Shown piece by piece: positions 1 to 7,755 of a stretch of DNA of 64,000 nucleotides (positions are counted from its first letter, which is position 1; the number at the start of each line of letters is the position of its first letter). The stretch spans positions 1-64,000 of the forward strand of contig CANBTT010000095.1 in NCBI GenBank assembly GCA_947372465.1. Direction: 5' to 3'. Origin of the DNA: Burkholderiales bacterium. Lineage in GTDB: Bacteria; Pseudomonadota; Gammaproteobacteria; Burkholderiales; Burkholderiaceae_C. A program made the position numbers and the translations under genes. The notes under the pieces are model-generated. The model ran no database searches. It saw nothing but the letters and a program-made list of their open reading frames with translations, and was not told the origin of the DNA.

Positions 1-274
1 GTCCATGAGAAAAGCCAATGTTTACCAGCCCCATCACTATCGCCATATGATCTCAGGCATTCAGATTCTCTCTGAACCACAACCCAATGTCTTTGAGGTG
101 AGATCAAACTTTTTGATCACGCGCACGATGGACTTGTCTGGCGATATGAAAATCTTCGCAAGCGGTCAAACACAAGACTTGATCAGCTTAGAAAGCGCTA
201 CACCCCAGTTCAAAGACAGGCTCTTTCTTTTTGATTCGCGTGTGATCGAAACCTTGATGATCATCCCTTTGTAA
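1..274 (+). CDS. Aromatic ring-hydroxylating dioxygenase small (beta) subunit, C-terminal part
   Basis: This is the last ~90 residues of a protein whose start lies before the window; the frame is open to the left edge. The text has the layout of the end of Rieske dioxygenase beta subunits: an R-H-M-I-S-G segment, then V-R-S-N-F-L-I-T-R-T, a G-Q-x-x-D-L-I strand, and the closing R-V-I-E-T-L-M-I-I-P-L. Beta subunits are structural partners of the catalytic alpha subunit in the cytoplasm. Because gentisate-pathway genes lie 3 kb away, a salicylate 5-hydroxylase or similar gentisate-forming oxygenase is possible, but the substrate cannot be read from this fragment. The next gene, a Bug receptor, starts 25 bases downstream and is probably co-transcribed. 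Confidence 0.8.
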   Translation, partial: SMRKANVYQPHHYRHMISGIQILSEPQPNVFEVRSNFLITRTMDLSGDMKIFASGQTQDLISLESATPQFKDRLFLFDSRVIETLMIIPL

Positions 275-299
275 GCCCCAAAAAATCAACTTATCCCAT

Positions 300-1316
300 A
301 TGACACAAGACAAGTCTTTTTCTTCCAGAAGGCATCACCTCAAGCAATGGGGTCAATTGAGCACACTATCTTTGCTGGGCTCCATGGGCGCTGCACCTTC
401 TGTGGCACAGGCACAGTCCGCCGCATGGCCCCAAAAAGCCATACACATCATTGTCCCCAATCCTGCCGGGGGGTCTGCCGATTTGCTCCCGCGCCTGATC
501 TCGGAGGCCCTGTCTTTGAAGGTGTCTCAACCCGTTGTTGTCGAAAATCGCCCAGGCGCGGCGGGCAACATTGCGGCAGAGTGGTTCTCCAACGTGGAGC
601 CTGATGGGTACACCCTTTTTGCCGCCCCGCCACCTTCCTTGTCCATCAATGTCAGCTTGTACCCCAAAATCAACTACGATCCGTCTAAATTTGTGCCCAT
701 CACGATCCTTGCTACGGTGAGCAACGCCTTGCTCGTGCATCCTTCAATTTCGGCCAGCACGGTGCAAGAATTGATCGCCTTCTCCAAGGCCAACCCCGAT
801 AAATTGGCCTATGCCTCACAAGGCAACGGTTCAACCTCGCACTTGACGGCAGAACTCTTTAAGCAAAAGACTGGCGCGCCCATGGTGCATGTGCCCTACA
901 AGGGTGACGCGCCGGCCATTGCGGACCTTATGGCTGGGCATGTTCAAATCATGTTTGGCAACATTGCCGCAGCCTCTAGCCATCTCAAGACTGGAAAGTT
1001 AAAACTCCTGGCCGTGACCAGTGCCAAAAGACTCAGTGGCTATCCCAGTGTCCCGTGCATCAATGAAACGATCCCAGGGTTTATCTCGGTGACTTGGTTT
1101 GGCGTGGTTGCCCCACCCAAAACACCCATGGCACTGGCACAAAAAATCTCTAAAACCATGGCGGATATTTTAAAAACGCCTGAAATGATGAAGAAATATG
1201 CCGAAGTTGGCGCTGAGGTCGTGGCCAATACACCGGAAGAGTTGGGCCAGTGGATGAAGGAAGACACCGAGCGTTGGCGAGCGGTCATCAAAACAGGCAA
1301 CGTCACCATTGACTGA
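300..1316 (+). CDS. Bug-family (TctC-like) periplasmic solute receptor
   Basis: A 338-residue extracytoplasmic binding protein of the Bug/TctC family, which captures small organic or aromatic acids for tripartite tricarboxylate transporters. The leader has a twin arginine (SSRRHH) before a hydrophobic stretch and a likely cleavage near A-Q-A at about residue 39, so export by Tat is conceivable. Family marks are I-I-V-P-N-P-A-G-G-S-A-D after the leader, R-P-G-A-A-G-N and the V-P-Y-K-G-D-A-P segment in the middle. No TctA or TctB membrane partner is present in the window. Its position just behind a ring-hydroxylating oxygenase subunit suggests an aromatic acid ligand. No clear ribosome binding site precedes the ATG. 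Confidence 0.93.
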   Translation: MTQDKSFSSRRHHLKQWGQLSTLSLLGSMGAAPSVAQAQSAAWPQKAIHIIVPNPAGGSADLLPRLISEALSLKVSQPVVVENRPGAAGNIAAEWFSNVEPDGYTLFAAPPPSLSINVSLYPKINYDPSKFVPITILATVSNALLVHPSISASTVQELIAFSKANPDKLAYASQGNGSTSHLTAELFKQKTGAPMVHVPYKGDAPAIADLMAGHVQIMFGNIAAASSHLKTGKLKLLAVTSAKRLSGYPSVPCINETIPGFISVTWFGVVAPPKTPMALAQKISKTMADILKTPEMMKKYAEVGAEVVANTPEELGQWMKEDTERWRAVIKTGNVTID

Positions 1317-1458
1317 TGGATGGCGCTGCTGCAAGCTCAGGTTTTTAACCTCCAAAGTCTGTCTTCATATTTCTGCATAGGCCGTCAAGGCAAACCCCAA
1401 ATCACAAACATCGACGCTGACATATAATCATTGTTGAACTCTTTCTTTTGAAAGACTT

Positions 1459-1555
1459 CATTCGCTAGGGGTGTTGAGTAAATTAAGAGTTTGCTCGACT
1501 GAGAAAGTCCCTTTGAACCTGATTGAGTTAATCCTCGCGCAGGGAAGCTGGTCCT
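1459..1555 (+). promoter_or_regulatory. TPP riboswitch (THI element)
   Basis: The leader of cytX contains the thiamin pyrophosphate aptamer signature: AGGGGTG near 1468, CTGAGA at 1499-1504, CCCTTTGAACCTGAT around 1508-1523 and the closing AGGGAAGC near 1541. A variable P3 hairpin is formed by GTTGAGTAAA pairing with TTTGCTCGAC across a seven-base loop. A CGCACA/TGTGCG hairpin (1565-1581) lies between the aptamer and the gene but has no U-tract after it, so control at translation or by an alternative fold is more likely than a simple terminator. High TPP would be expected to turn the transporter off. Confidence 0.93.
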
Positions 1556-1622
1556 AAAAGCAACCGCACACACCTTGTGCGTTCTCGGGCCTTGCCGATC
1601 TGCCATTCATTGAAAAATAGAA

Positions 1623-2876
1623 ATGGTACCTATGAACACTTCAAACACAACACCCACATCCGCGGGGGCTCCTGAACGGGTCTTCTCTGGTTGGTCCATG
1701 GCTGGCCTTTGGTTCAGCCTTGGCGTGGGGCTCTTGGTCATACAGGTGGGCGCTTATTTGATGCCCGCCATGGGCACCCAAGAAGCCTTTTTAGCCATCG
1801 CAGTGGGCTCTTTGTTGGGTTCAGCTTTCTTGGCTTGGACCGCAAAGGTGGGTTGCGACAGCGGCTTGTCAAGTGCGGGCTTGATGCAACAGGTGTACGG
1901 GCACGGTTTTGCAAAGCTGCCTGTTATTTTGAACATCGTTCAACTTGTGGGTTGGACCACGTTTGAACTCGTGATCATGCGCGATGGCACCAATGCCATC
2001 TTGCTCAAGGCCTTGGGGCTCAATGTGCATCCCTTTTGGGGCACACTGCTTTGGGGGGGCCTCTTGGTGGCATTGATGACAGGCTCGATGCTCACACTGG
2101 TCAGGCAATTTGTCAGTCGCATCGGCTTGCCTTTGGTCGTTTTGTCCTTGCTATGGCTCACTTGGCACTTCATCTCTGTGCTTCAAGCTCAAGGGGTTGA
2201 TGCATTCCTGTCCAAAGCGGGTACGGGTGAGATGGGCATGCTTTCAGCCATCGATTTGGTGATCGCCATGCCCGTCTCTTGGTTGCCCTTGGTGGCAGAC
2301 TATGCGCGTCATGCAAAAAATGGCAACAGCACCTTCAAAGGCACTTGGTTGGGTTACGCCTTGGCCAATGCATGGTGTTACGCTTTGGGGGTCTTGGTTG
2401 TGAGCGTGAGCGCCCCAGATACGGATCTGGTCACCGCGCTCTTGGTCGCTCAAGGGGGCCTGCTGGCATTGGGTTTGATTTTGCTCGATGAGATAGACAA
2501 TGCTTACGGAGACGTCTACTCTGGCGCAGTCAGCGCACAAAGTTTAAAGCCGACCTTGTCAATTCGCCAGCTGGGAATGGGCATCGGCGTGCTGTGCACG
2601 GCATTGGCCATGGTGCTTCCGATGCATGACTTGGAGCCCTTTTTGTTGATGCTCAGCTCAATCTTTATTCCGCTTTATGGGGTGATCTTGGGTCGCATGG
2701 GTTGCGGGAAAGTGCTCAAAGATGAAAAAATGGTCAAGATCAGTGCTGCTGCGATTTGGCTCTTGGGGATTGGTGTGTTTCACGCTTCAACCCAGTTCAC
2801 ACCGGAGTACGGCTCAACCCTTCCTAGCTTGATGCTCACTTTTGCATTGGCATGGTTGACACGGGAAAAAGCCTAA
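1623..2876 (+). CDS. cytX: Putative hydroxymethylpyrimidine/thiamine-precursor transporter CytX
   Basis: A 417-residue integral membrane protein of the nucleobase:cation symporter-1 family, with about twelve hydrophobic segments. It resembles CytX, a predicted importer of hydroxymethylpyrimidine or a related thiamin precursor. The assignment is helped by the TPP riboswitch in its leader, which is the usual control of cytX; family relatives without such control carry cytosine or purines. The protein begins with a short polar tail (residues 1-20), the first membrane span starts near W-S-M-A-G-L-W-F. An ATG nine bases downstream (1632) is an equally possible start; neither has a strong ribosome binding site. 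No thi biosynthesis gene is next to it. Confidence 0.88.
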   Translation: MVPMNTSNTTPTSAGAPERVFSGWSMAGLWFSLGVGLLVIQVGAYLMPAMGTQEAFLAIAVGSLLGSAFLAWTAKVGCDSGLSSAGLMQQVYGHGFAKLPVILNIVQLVGWTTFELVIMRDGTNAILLKALGLNVHPFWGTLLWGGLLVALMTGSMLTLVRQFVSRIGLPLVVLSLLWLTWHFISVLQAQGVDAFLSKAGTGEMGMLSAIDLVIAMPVSWLPLVADYARHAKNGNSTFKGTWLGYALANAWCYALGVLVVSVSAPDTDLVTALLVAQGGLLALGLILLDEIDNAYGDVYSGAVSAQSLKPTLSIRQLGMGIGVLCTALAMVLPMHDLEPFLLMLSSIFIPLYGVILGRMGCGKVLKDEKMVKISAAAIWLLGIGVFHASTQFTPEYGSTLPSLMLTFALAWLTREKA

Positions 2877-2882
2877 ATGCGC

Positions 2883-2918
2883 AAAGGTCGTGCATTCAAC
2901 AAAAATGCACGACCTTTT
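2883..2918. terminator. Bidirectional intrinsic terminator between cytX and the gentisate operon
   Basis: A perfect 14-bp stem (AAAGGTCGTGCATT with AATGCACGACCTTT) and a seven-base loop sit between two convergent genes. The A/T-rich stem ends supply short T-runs in both directions, so it probably ends cytX transcription and the opposite-strand gentisate operon. Confidence 0.85.
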
Positions 2919-2985
2919 GACGAAAAAATTGCTCCCGAGTTCTGAGCATGGCTCCTTAATAAGCCCGCTCAGGACAGGCCTGCTC

Positions 2986-4032
2986 TCAGCCCCAGTTTTC
3001 GTAAACACCGAGTTTGCGGTGCAACGGACTCTCATCGGTCATGAAGATGAATGTGGGCTCTTTTGCACTTTGATTGCTCAAGAACACCTCGCCGTAGCCG
3101 GGTACACAACATGTATCCGCTTCTGTCAAAGGAAAGGTCTTGTCCTCAAACTCCAACTTCATCGCGCCTTCAATCACGTGAAAAACACAGGCAGGTGATC
3201 GCGCTGGCAGCCTGAGCTTTTGACCTGGTCGAAGCATCAGTGCATAAAAACCTAAAATATTCTCTACATCTTGCCCCGTCAAAGGATTGGTGTACGTGAC
3301 TTGAACCGCCTCAACGTTGGAGGGGTCATTGGCCAAACTGATGAGCGAGGCCTTGACATCAACCCAAGGAAAACGCAACATGGGATAGGCTTTGTCTGCC
3401 CGTGCAAACATGGGTGTGGGCACAACACCCGCTGCACGGTACTGCTGCTCACCGTGTCCAGGCGCGACTTTTTGTTCGTCGCCATTGATATGGTAGGACG
3501 TCTCGGTGTAATACACGAGTGGCAAATCCAAGACATCCAGCCAAACCACGGGTTTGTCGCCATCGTGTCCATGCTCATGCCACAAGCCCGTTGGCGTGAG
3601 GATCAAATCCCCTCGGGCCATCAAGCATTTCTCGCCTTGCACGGTGGTGTATGCGCCCTCACCTTCAACCACCATTCGAACCGCATTGGGCGTATGGCGG
3701 TGAGGGGGTGCCAACTCACCGGGCAAAAGCAACTGCATGCCCAAATAAATGGCGGAACTGGCTTGCATCTTTTGCAAGCCATGCCCCGGATTGGCAAGCA
3801 CCAACACGCGGCGCTCGGCTTTTTCGATGGGCGTGACCTCTCCGGCCTTGATCAAAAGAGGTCTGATATCTTTGTAATTCCAAGCGGTGGCTTGGGTCAA
3901 AGGTCTTGGCCGGGTGGGTGGCAAAACCCCTCTTAAACTGGGCCAAAGAGGAACCAAATTGACATGGGTCAAATCTTCAACATAGTCTTTGGGCAGATCT
4001 TCTAATCGCCCCAATTCAACATCATCTTTCAT
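2986..4032 (-). CDS. Gentisate 1,2-dioxygenase
   Basis: A bicupin Fe(II) ring-cleavage enzyme that opens gentisate (2,5-dihydroxybenzoate) to maleylpyruvate in the cytoplasm. At 348 residues it has the normal family length. The N-terminal cupin carries the metal site: H111 and H113 in P-P-H-R-H-T-P-N and H152 in G-L-W-H-E-H-G, in a stretch highly typical of this enzyme. A second, metal-free cupin follows (about 270-345). The start is supported by AGGAGA eight bases upstream. The gene lies 70 bases downstream of 3-hydroxybenzoate 6-monooxygenase on the same strand, so the pair makes and then cleaves gentisate. A maleylpyruvate isomerase is not present nearby. Confidence 0.95.
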   Translation of the reverse strand: MKDDVELGRLEDLPKDYVEDLTHVNLVPLWPSLRGVLPPTRPRPLTQATAWNYKDIRPLLIKAGEVTPIEKAERRVLVLANPGHGLQKMQASSAIYLGMQLLLPGELAPPHRHTPNAVRMVVEGEGAYTTVQGEKCLMARGDLILTPTGLWHEHGHDGDKPVVWLDVLDLPLVYYTETSYHINGDEQKVAPGHGEQQYRAAGVVPTPMFARADKAYPMLRFPWVDVKASLISLANDPSNVEAVQVTYTNPLTGQDVENILGFYALMLRPGQKLRLPARSPACVFHVIEGAMKLEFEDKTFPLTEADTCCVPGYGEVFLSNQSAKEPTFIFMTDESPLHRKLGVYENWG

Positions 4033-4102
4033 GTCTGTCTCCTATTGATTATTTGCTATCGATGAGAAAAAACTCAAGGACTTGGACTCTTGAAGGATTG
4101 GT

Positions 4103-5311
4103 TTAGGCATGAACACCAGAGAGACAATTCTCTAATTTCCAACTGTACAACCACTCCAAGGCATCGTAGAAACGCGCTGGTGTTCTGCCCCGCCAAAGAT
4201 CATTCCTGACCAATCTCTCCACCCCTTGCGCATGGTACAAACGGCCCATCTCCCTTGATGACAAGACGATCCTAGCAGTTCTGGCAACCCGCGCTTTTTG
4301 ATACAAATCAAACGCTTTGACCAAATCGTTGTCATTGACCCTCAAGGCCTCGCCCAACGTCACCGCGTCCTCCATGGCCATACAGGCCCCTTGGGCCATG
4401 TACTGTGTGGTTGGATGAGCAGCGTCACCAAGCAATGTGCTGCGACCATAAGACCACTGCCCAATCGGATCGCGATCGGCCGTGGCCCAACGGCGCCAAC
4501 TCTTGGGCAAATCGATCAGTTGCCGAGCTTGATCGCACACGCCCTGGAAGTAACTTTGAACTTCCTCAGCACTGCCATCTTTAACGCCCCACTCTTCAGT
4601 TTGTCTAGAATGAAAGGTCACAACCACATTGTATTGAGCCCCGCCCCTGATGGGGTAATGCACCAAATGACAATTGGGTCCAACCCAAATTGCAGCCGCG
4701 TTCCATTGCAAGTCTTTGGGAAACTCCTCTTTCTCCACAACCGCTCTATAAACGACATGGCCAGTGACTCGGTGAGGATCGCCTACAAAATGATCTCTGA
4801 CCACTGACTTCACACCATCTGCACCTATCAAGGCTTGACCATGGTAGGCCTTGCCATTTTGATCATGCACAGTAACCCCATGCTCATTTTGTTCAATGCG
4901 CTCAACTCGAGTGGACGTGAAGAACTCAACCAAATCATTTTCCTGCGCACCTTCAAACAGCGACAAATGGACATCCGCTCGGTGGACAACCGCATAAGGG
5001 TTGCCAAAGCGCTTGCGAAAAGACTCGTCGGTTGGGATGTTGCCAATTTGTTGGGCGTCCACTGCGTCGTGCATGACCATGTAATCGGTGTACACCGCTC
5101 TTGATCTGGCTTTTTCACCAATGCCTAGGGCGTCGAATGCTGAAAATGCATTGGGCCCAAGTTGAATTCCAGCACCAATCTCTCCGATTTCAGGCGATTG
5201 CTCAAGGACTTGAACCCTAAAACCCCTTCGACTCAAGGACAACGCAGCTGCAAGTCCTCCAATACCGCCTCCAGCTATCAAAATAGGTGTCTCGTTGGGG
5301 CTTTGGGCCAT
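4103..5311 (-). CDS. 3-hydroxybenzoate 6-monooxygenase (FAD-dependent)
   Basis: A 402-residue class A flavoprotein monooxygenase that would hydroxylate 3-hydroxybenzoate to gentisate with NADH and O2. Visible marks are the N-terminal dinucleotide fold I-A-G-G-G-I-G-G-L, the central D-G-V-K-S-V-V-R segment and the FAD-contacting G-D-A-A-H-P near residue 300. The start at M-A-Q-S-P-N is chosen because AAAAGGA lies eight to nine bases upstream; an earlier in-frame ATG at 5380 would add 23 residues not expected in the family. The substrate is inferred from the co-transcribed gentisate dioxygenase; salicylate 1-hydroxylase is a close relative and cannot be fully excluded, although that enzyme would make catechol. 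Confidence 0.88.
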   Translation of the reverse strand: MAQSPNETPILIAGGGIGGLAAALSLSRRGFRVQVLEQSPEIGEIGAGIQLGPNAFSAFDALGIGEKARSRAVYTDYMVMHDAVDAQQIGNIPTDESFRKRFGNPYAVVHRADVHLSLFEGAQENDLVEFFTSTRVERIEQNEHGVTVHDQNGKAYHGQALIGADGVKSVVRDHFVGDPHRVTGHVVYRAVVEKEEFPKDLQWNAAAIWVGPNCHLVHYPIRGGAQYNVVVTFHSRQTEEWGVKDGSAEEVQSYFQGVCDQARQLIDLPKSWRRWATADRDPIGQWSYGRSTLLGDAAHPTTQYMAQGACMAMEDAVTLGEALRVNDNDLVKAFDLYQKARVARTARIVLSSREMGRLYHAQGVERLVRNDLWRGRTPARFYDALEWLYSWKLENCLSGVHA

Positions 5312-5517
5312 ATCAAAAAATCCTTTTATAAGCCAAATTAAATCAAGGGCGTACACGCTCTCTAAGGGGTGCATCCACAAAGACCTTCAGTATACCCATG
5401 GAAGTTCTTGATGCCACGCCAATGCCACTGACCTTTTCGCGCTTAGAAAGCACATCACAACATCAAGCAGCGGCCTCACTGACCCATAAAAAGCTCAACA
5501 ACCGAGCAAAGACTGGT

Positions 5518-5544
5518 ATTTACCCTAATATTTTGAGGGCAAAT
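5518..5544. promoter_or_regulatory. Imperfect inverted repeat, candidate operator
   Basis: ATTTACCCT and AGGGCAAAT form 9-bp arms with one mismatch around a nine-base A/T-rich centre. The site lies between the 3-hydroxybenzoate/gentisate operon and marR, and could bind a regulator of either. Its owner is unknown. Confidence 0.4.
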
Positions 5545-5560
5545 CGGGAGATTTAAGCGA

Positions 5561-5578
5561 TAATTGCATAGGCAATTA
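5561..5578. promoter_or_regulatory. Perfect palindrome, candidate MarR operator
   Basis: TAATTGC, four bases, GCAATTA: an 18-bp perfect inverted repeat about 90 bases before marR. Its size and symmetry match sites bound by MarR-family dimers, and its place between divergent operons would let one regulator control both aromatic catabolism and efflux. Confidence 0.6.
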
Positions 5579-5665
5579 AAATCCACACTCCTCTACGACA
5601 TCTTCTCCAACCCGTGGGTGTGAACGCCCGGTTGGTTTTAATTCTAAAAGTTTACATTCATCGCA

Positions 5666-6175
5666 ATGCGCCAAGACTCGCCCTACATCAAAAACCAATG
5701 CCTAGGGTTTTTAATGAAAAAAGCCTTTCAATGCATTGTGGGTCAAGCCGACAAAGCGCTTGAACCCTTTGACTTGACCTACGCTCAGTGGTTGGTGGTG
5801 GATCAATTGCACACCTCAGGGTCGACGGGCCTTTTGAATCTGGCCAAAGCACTGGAATTGGATCCTGGGGCATTGACTCGAACCCTTGAACGCCTTGAGA
5901 TCAAAGGTCTGGTCAAAAGAGTCAGAACGCTGCAAGACAAAAGAACCTGCCAAATTGAATTGACCCACAAAAGCCAAGCCATGATGAGCACAGTGCCCAA
6001 TATTTTGGCCGACGTCATGAACCAGCATCTCCAAGGCTTAGGCCCACAAGAACACAACAAACTTATACACGCACTTAACCATGTCATCAAAAATGCGAAC
6101 GAATTAAAAGTTCATTCGCCGCACATGGCGGCTGTCCACGACTCGCAACTTGAAACCCAATTCTTGCCCACCTAG
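5666..6175 (+). CDS. MarR-family transcriptional regulator
   Basis: A 169-residue winged-helix regulator. The DNA-binding core runs from about residue 35 to 115: L-T-Y-A-Q-W-L-V-V-D, then the recognition helix region L-D-P-G-A-L-T-R-T-L-E-R-L and the wing with V-K-R-V-R-T-L-Q-D-K-R-T, the typical D-x-R of the family. MarR proteins are dimeric repressors released by phenolic or lipophilic ligands. It heads an apparent operon with an outer-membrane factor (EmrAB-type efflux) and faces the gentisate operon; the perfect palindrome upstream is a likely autoregulatory site. A hydroxybenzoate or other aromatic acid as inducer is an inference. Confidence 0.93.
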   Translation: MRQDSPYIKNQCLGFLMKKAFQCIVGQADKALEPFDLTYAQWLVVDQLHTSGSTGLLNLAKALELDPGALTRTLERLEIKGLVKRVRTLQDKRTCQIELTHKSQAMMSTVPNILADVMNQHLQGLGPQEHNKLIHALNHVIKNANELKVHSPHMAAVHDSQLETQFLPT

Positions 6176-6230
6176 TTAGCCGATCAACATGATATTAAAA
6201 ATAGACCTTCCACACCAACAAGCACTCGTC

Positions 6231-7661
6231 ATGATGAAAAAATGTGTTCTCACATCTTTGATCGGCCTATTGCTGCTGAGCTCATGCGCATCCATCAAAC
6301 CTCAAAGTGCGGGACTCCAAGTCCTCGAACCGAGCCAACTCGCATTGGGCGATGCATCAAACACAAACATTGAGGAGGCCTGGTGGGAGCGCTTTCAAAA
6401 CAAAGCGCTCTCTGATTTGATCACCTCTTCACTGGAGAACAATCCAAGCATCGCTTTGGCCAACACACGCATTGAAAAAGCTCAAGCACTGGCGGGCATC
6501 ACACGCTCAGCCACGTCCGTGCAAATGGGTGCAAGCTTGGACTTGGACCGTCAGCGCTTTAGTCAGACAGGCATCTACCCGCCTCCACTTGGCGGGAGCA
6601 TGCAAAGCTTGACCACACTGCAACTCTCAGGCGCGTGGATTCCAGATGTCTTTGGTAAATACCAAGCCAGTTACAAAAGTGCCGTGGGCCAAGTTCAAGC
6701 CAGCGCCTTGGAAGCTTTGCATGCAAAAAAACAATTGAGCGCACAGATCACTTTGCAATTCATTGCGTTGGCACTGTCCATTGATGAACGAGATATGCTC
6801 CTTGAGCGAAAAAAACACCTCACAGATCTCAGGCAGTTGTTGAATGAACGGGTGAAAGCCGGACTTGACGCAAGTCTTGACCTCAAAGGGCAAGACATTG
6901 AACTCAATGATCTTTCAACTCAACTCTCACAAATTGAAACTCAAATTGATTTGTCTAGACACCTCCTTGCCACTTTGAGTGCACGTGCACCGTTGGCCTT
7001 GATGACGTTGTCTCCTCACCTGAGTGAAATAAAGGCTTTCGAGATCAATGCGGCCCTAGGCATCGGACTGTTGGGGCGTCGCGCCGATGTTGTGGCAGCG
7101 AAATCACGTGTCTACGCATCCCTTGAAAACGTTGAAGCGGCTAAATTGGATTTTTACCCCAACATCAGTCTAGGGTTTTTCTCTGGATTCAACACTTTGA
7201 ATATCAATCAACTCACGCAAAACGCCAGTGCACAATACGGGCTCGTTCCCAGTGTGAATCTGCCTATTTTTGATGGCGGCAGACTCAACGCCCAGTTGAG
7301 TGCCAAGAGCGCAGAGAAAGATCAAGCTATTGCAATTTACAACAGCACCTTGCTTGATGCGCTTAAAGAAGCAAGTGATGCATTGAGCATCTACAAAGCC
7401 ACGTCGCTTGAGCTTCAATCCACGCAAAATTCATGGGTATTGGCCACACAAAGGCTGGAGATTCAATCGCTCAAAACGAAGGTTGGGTTGGGCAATCAAA
7501 CCTCAGTGCTCAAAGAAAGAATAAGTCAACTCCAACTGCAAAGAGCCCAGGCCCAATGGAACGCTAAACACCTCAGCAGTGCCGTCTTACTGCTCAAATC
7601 TTTGGGGGCTGGCTGGCCCCAAAATGACACCGCCAACACTGTCTATGCACAAAAGCCATAA
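6231..7661 (+). CDS. Outer-membrane efflux lipoprotein (NodT/TolC family)
   Basis: The outer-membrane channel of the tripartite pump, 476 residues from the chosen start. The signal peptide ends in a lipobox L-S-S-C with the lipid-bearing Cys at position 19, followed by two outer-membrane-factor repeats (roughly 50-240 and 250-460) of long amphipathic helices. An ATG 42 bases earlier (6189) is possible, but would push the lipobox unusually far in. The marR stop is 55 bases upstream. The periplasmic adaptor and inner-membrane pump follow directly, so the three proteins probably form one envelope-spanning exporter under MarR control. Confidence 0.9.
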   Translation: MMKKCVLTSLIGLLLLSSCASIKPQSAGLQVLEPSQLALGDASNTNIEEAWWERFQNKALSDLITSSLENNPSIALANTRIEKAQALAGITRSATSVQMGASLDLDRQRFSQTGIYPPPLGGSMQSLTTLQLSGAWIPDVFGKYQASYKSAVGQVQASALEALHAKKQLSAQITLQFIALALSIDERDMLLERKKHLTDLRQLLNERVKAGLDASLDLKGQDIELNDLSTQLSQIETQIDLSRHLLATLSARAPLALMTLSPHLSEIKAFEINAALGIGLLGRRADVVAAKSRVYASLENVEAAKLDFYPNISLGFFSGFNTLNINQLTQNASAQYGLVPSVNLPIFDGGRLNAQLSAKSAEKDQAIAIYNSTLLDALKEASDALSIYKATSLELQSTQNSWVLATQRLEIQSLKTKVGLGNQTSVLKERISQLQLQRAQAQWNAKHLSSAVLLLKSLGAGWPQNDTANTVYAQKP

Positions 7662-7755
7662 AACTTCAATCAAAGTCGTGTTGAATGCATAAAAATTGAA
7701 CTGCAACAAAAAAATTCACAAAATATTTTCACCCCTATTTTTTTAAGCCAAGACC

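Larger units (their letters stand above)
5312..5665. other. Divergent intergenic region, gentisate operon / marR-efflux operon
   Basis: This gene-free 354-base stretch separates two divergently read operons and should hold both promoters. It contains two inverted repeats, listed separately. No small coding sequence with a convincing ribosome binding site was seen. Exact promoter boxes could not be assigned with confidence. Confidence 0.6.

Noticed and set aside
1337-1349. AGGTT-TTT-AACCT hairpin after the first Bug gene
   Set aside because: A five-base stem without a T-run is too weak to call a terminator.
3271-3936. 221-codon plus-strand open frame opposite gentisate dioxygenase
   Set aside because: The minus strand encodes a clear bicupin enzyme with all metal ligands; the opposite frame has no ribosome binding site or family resemblance.
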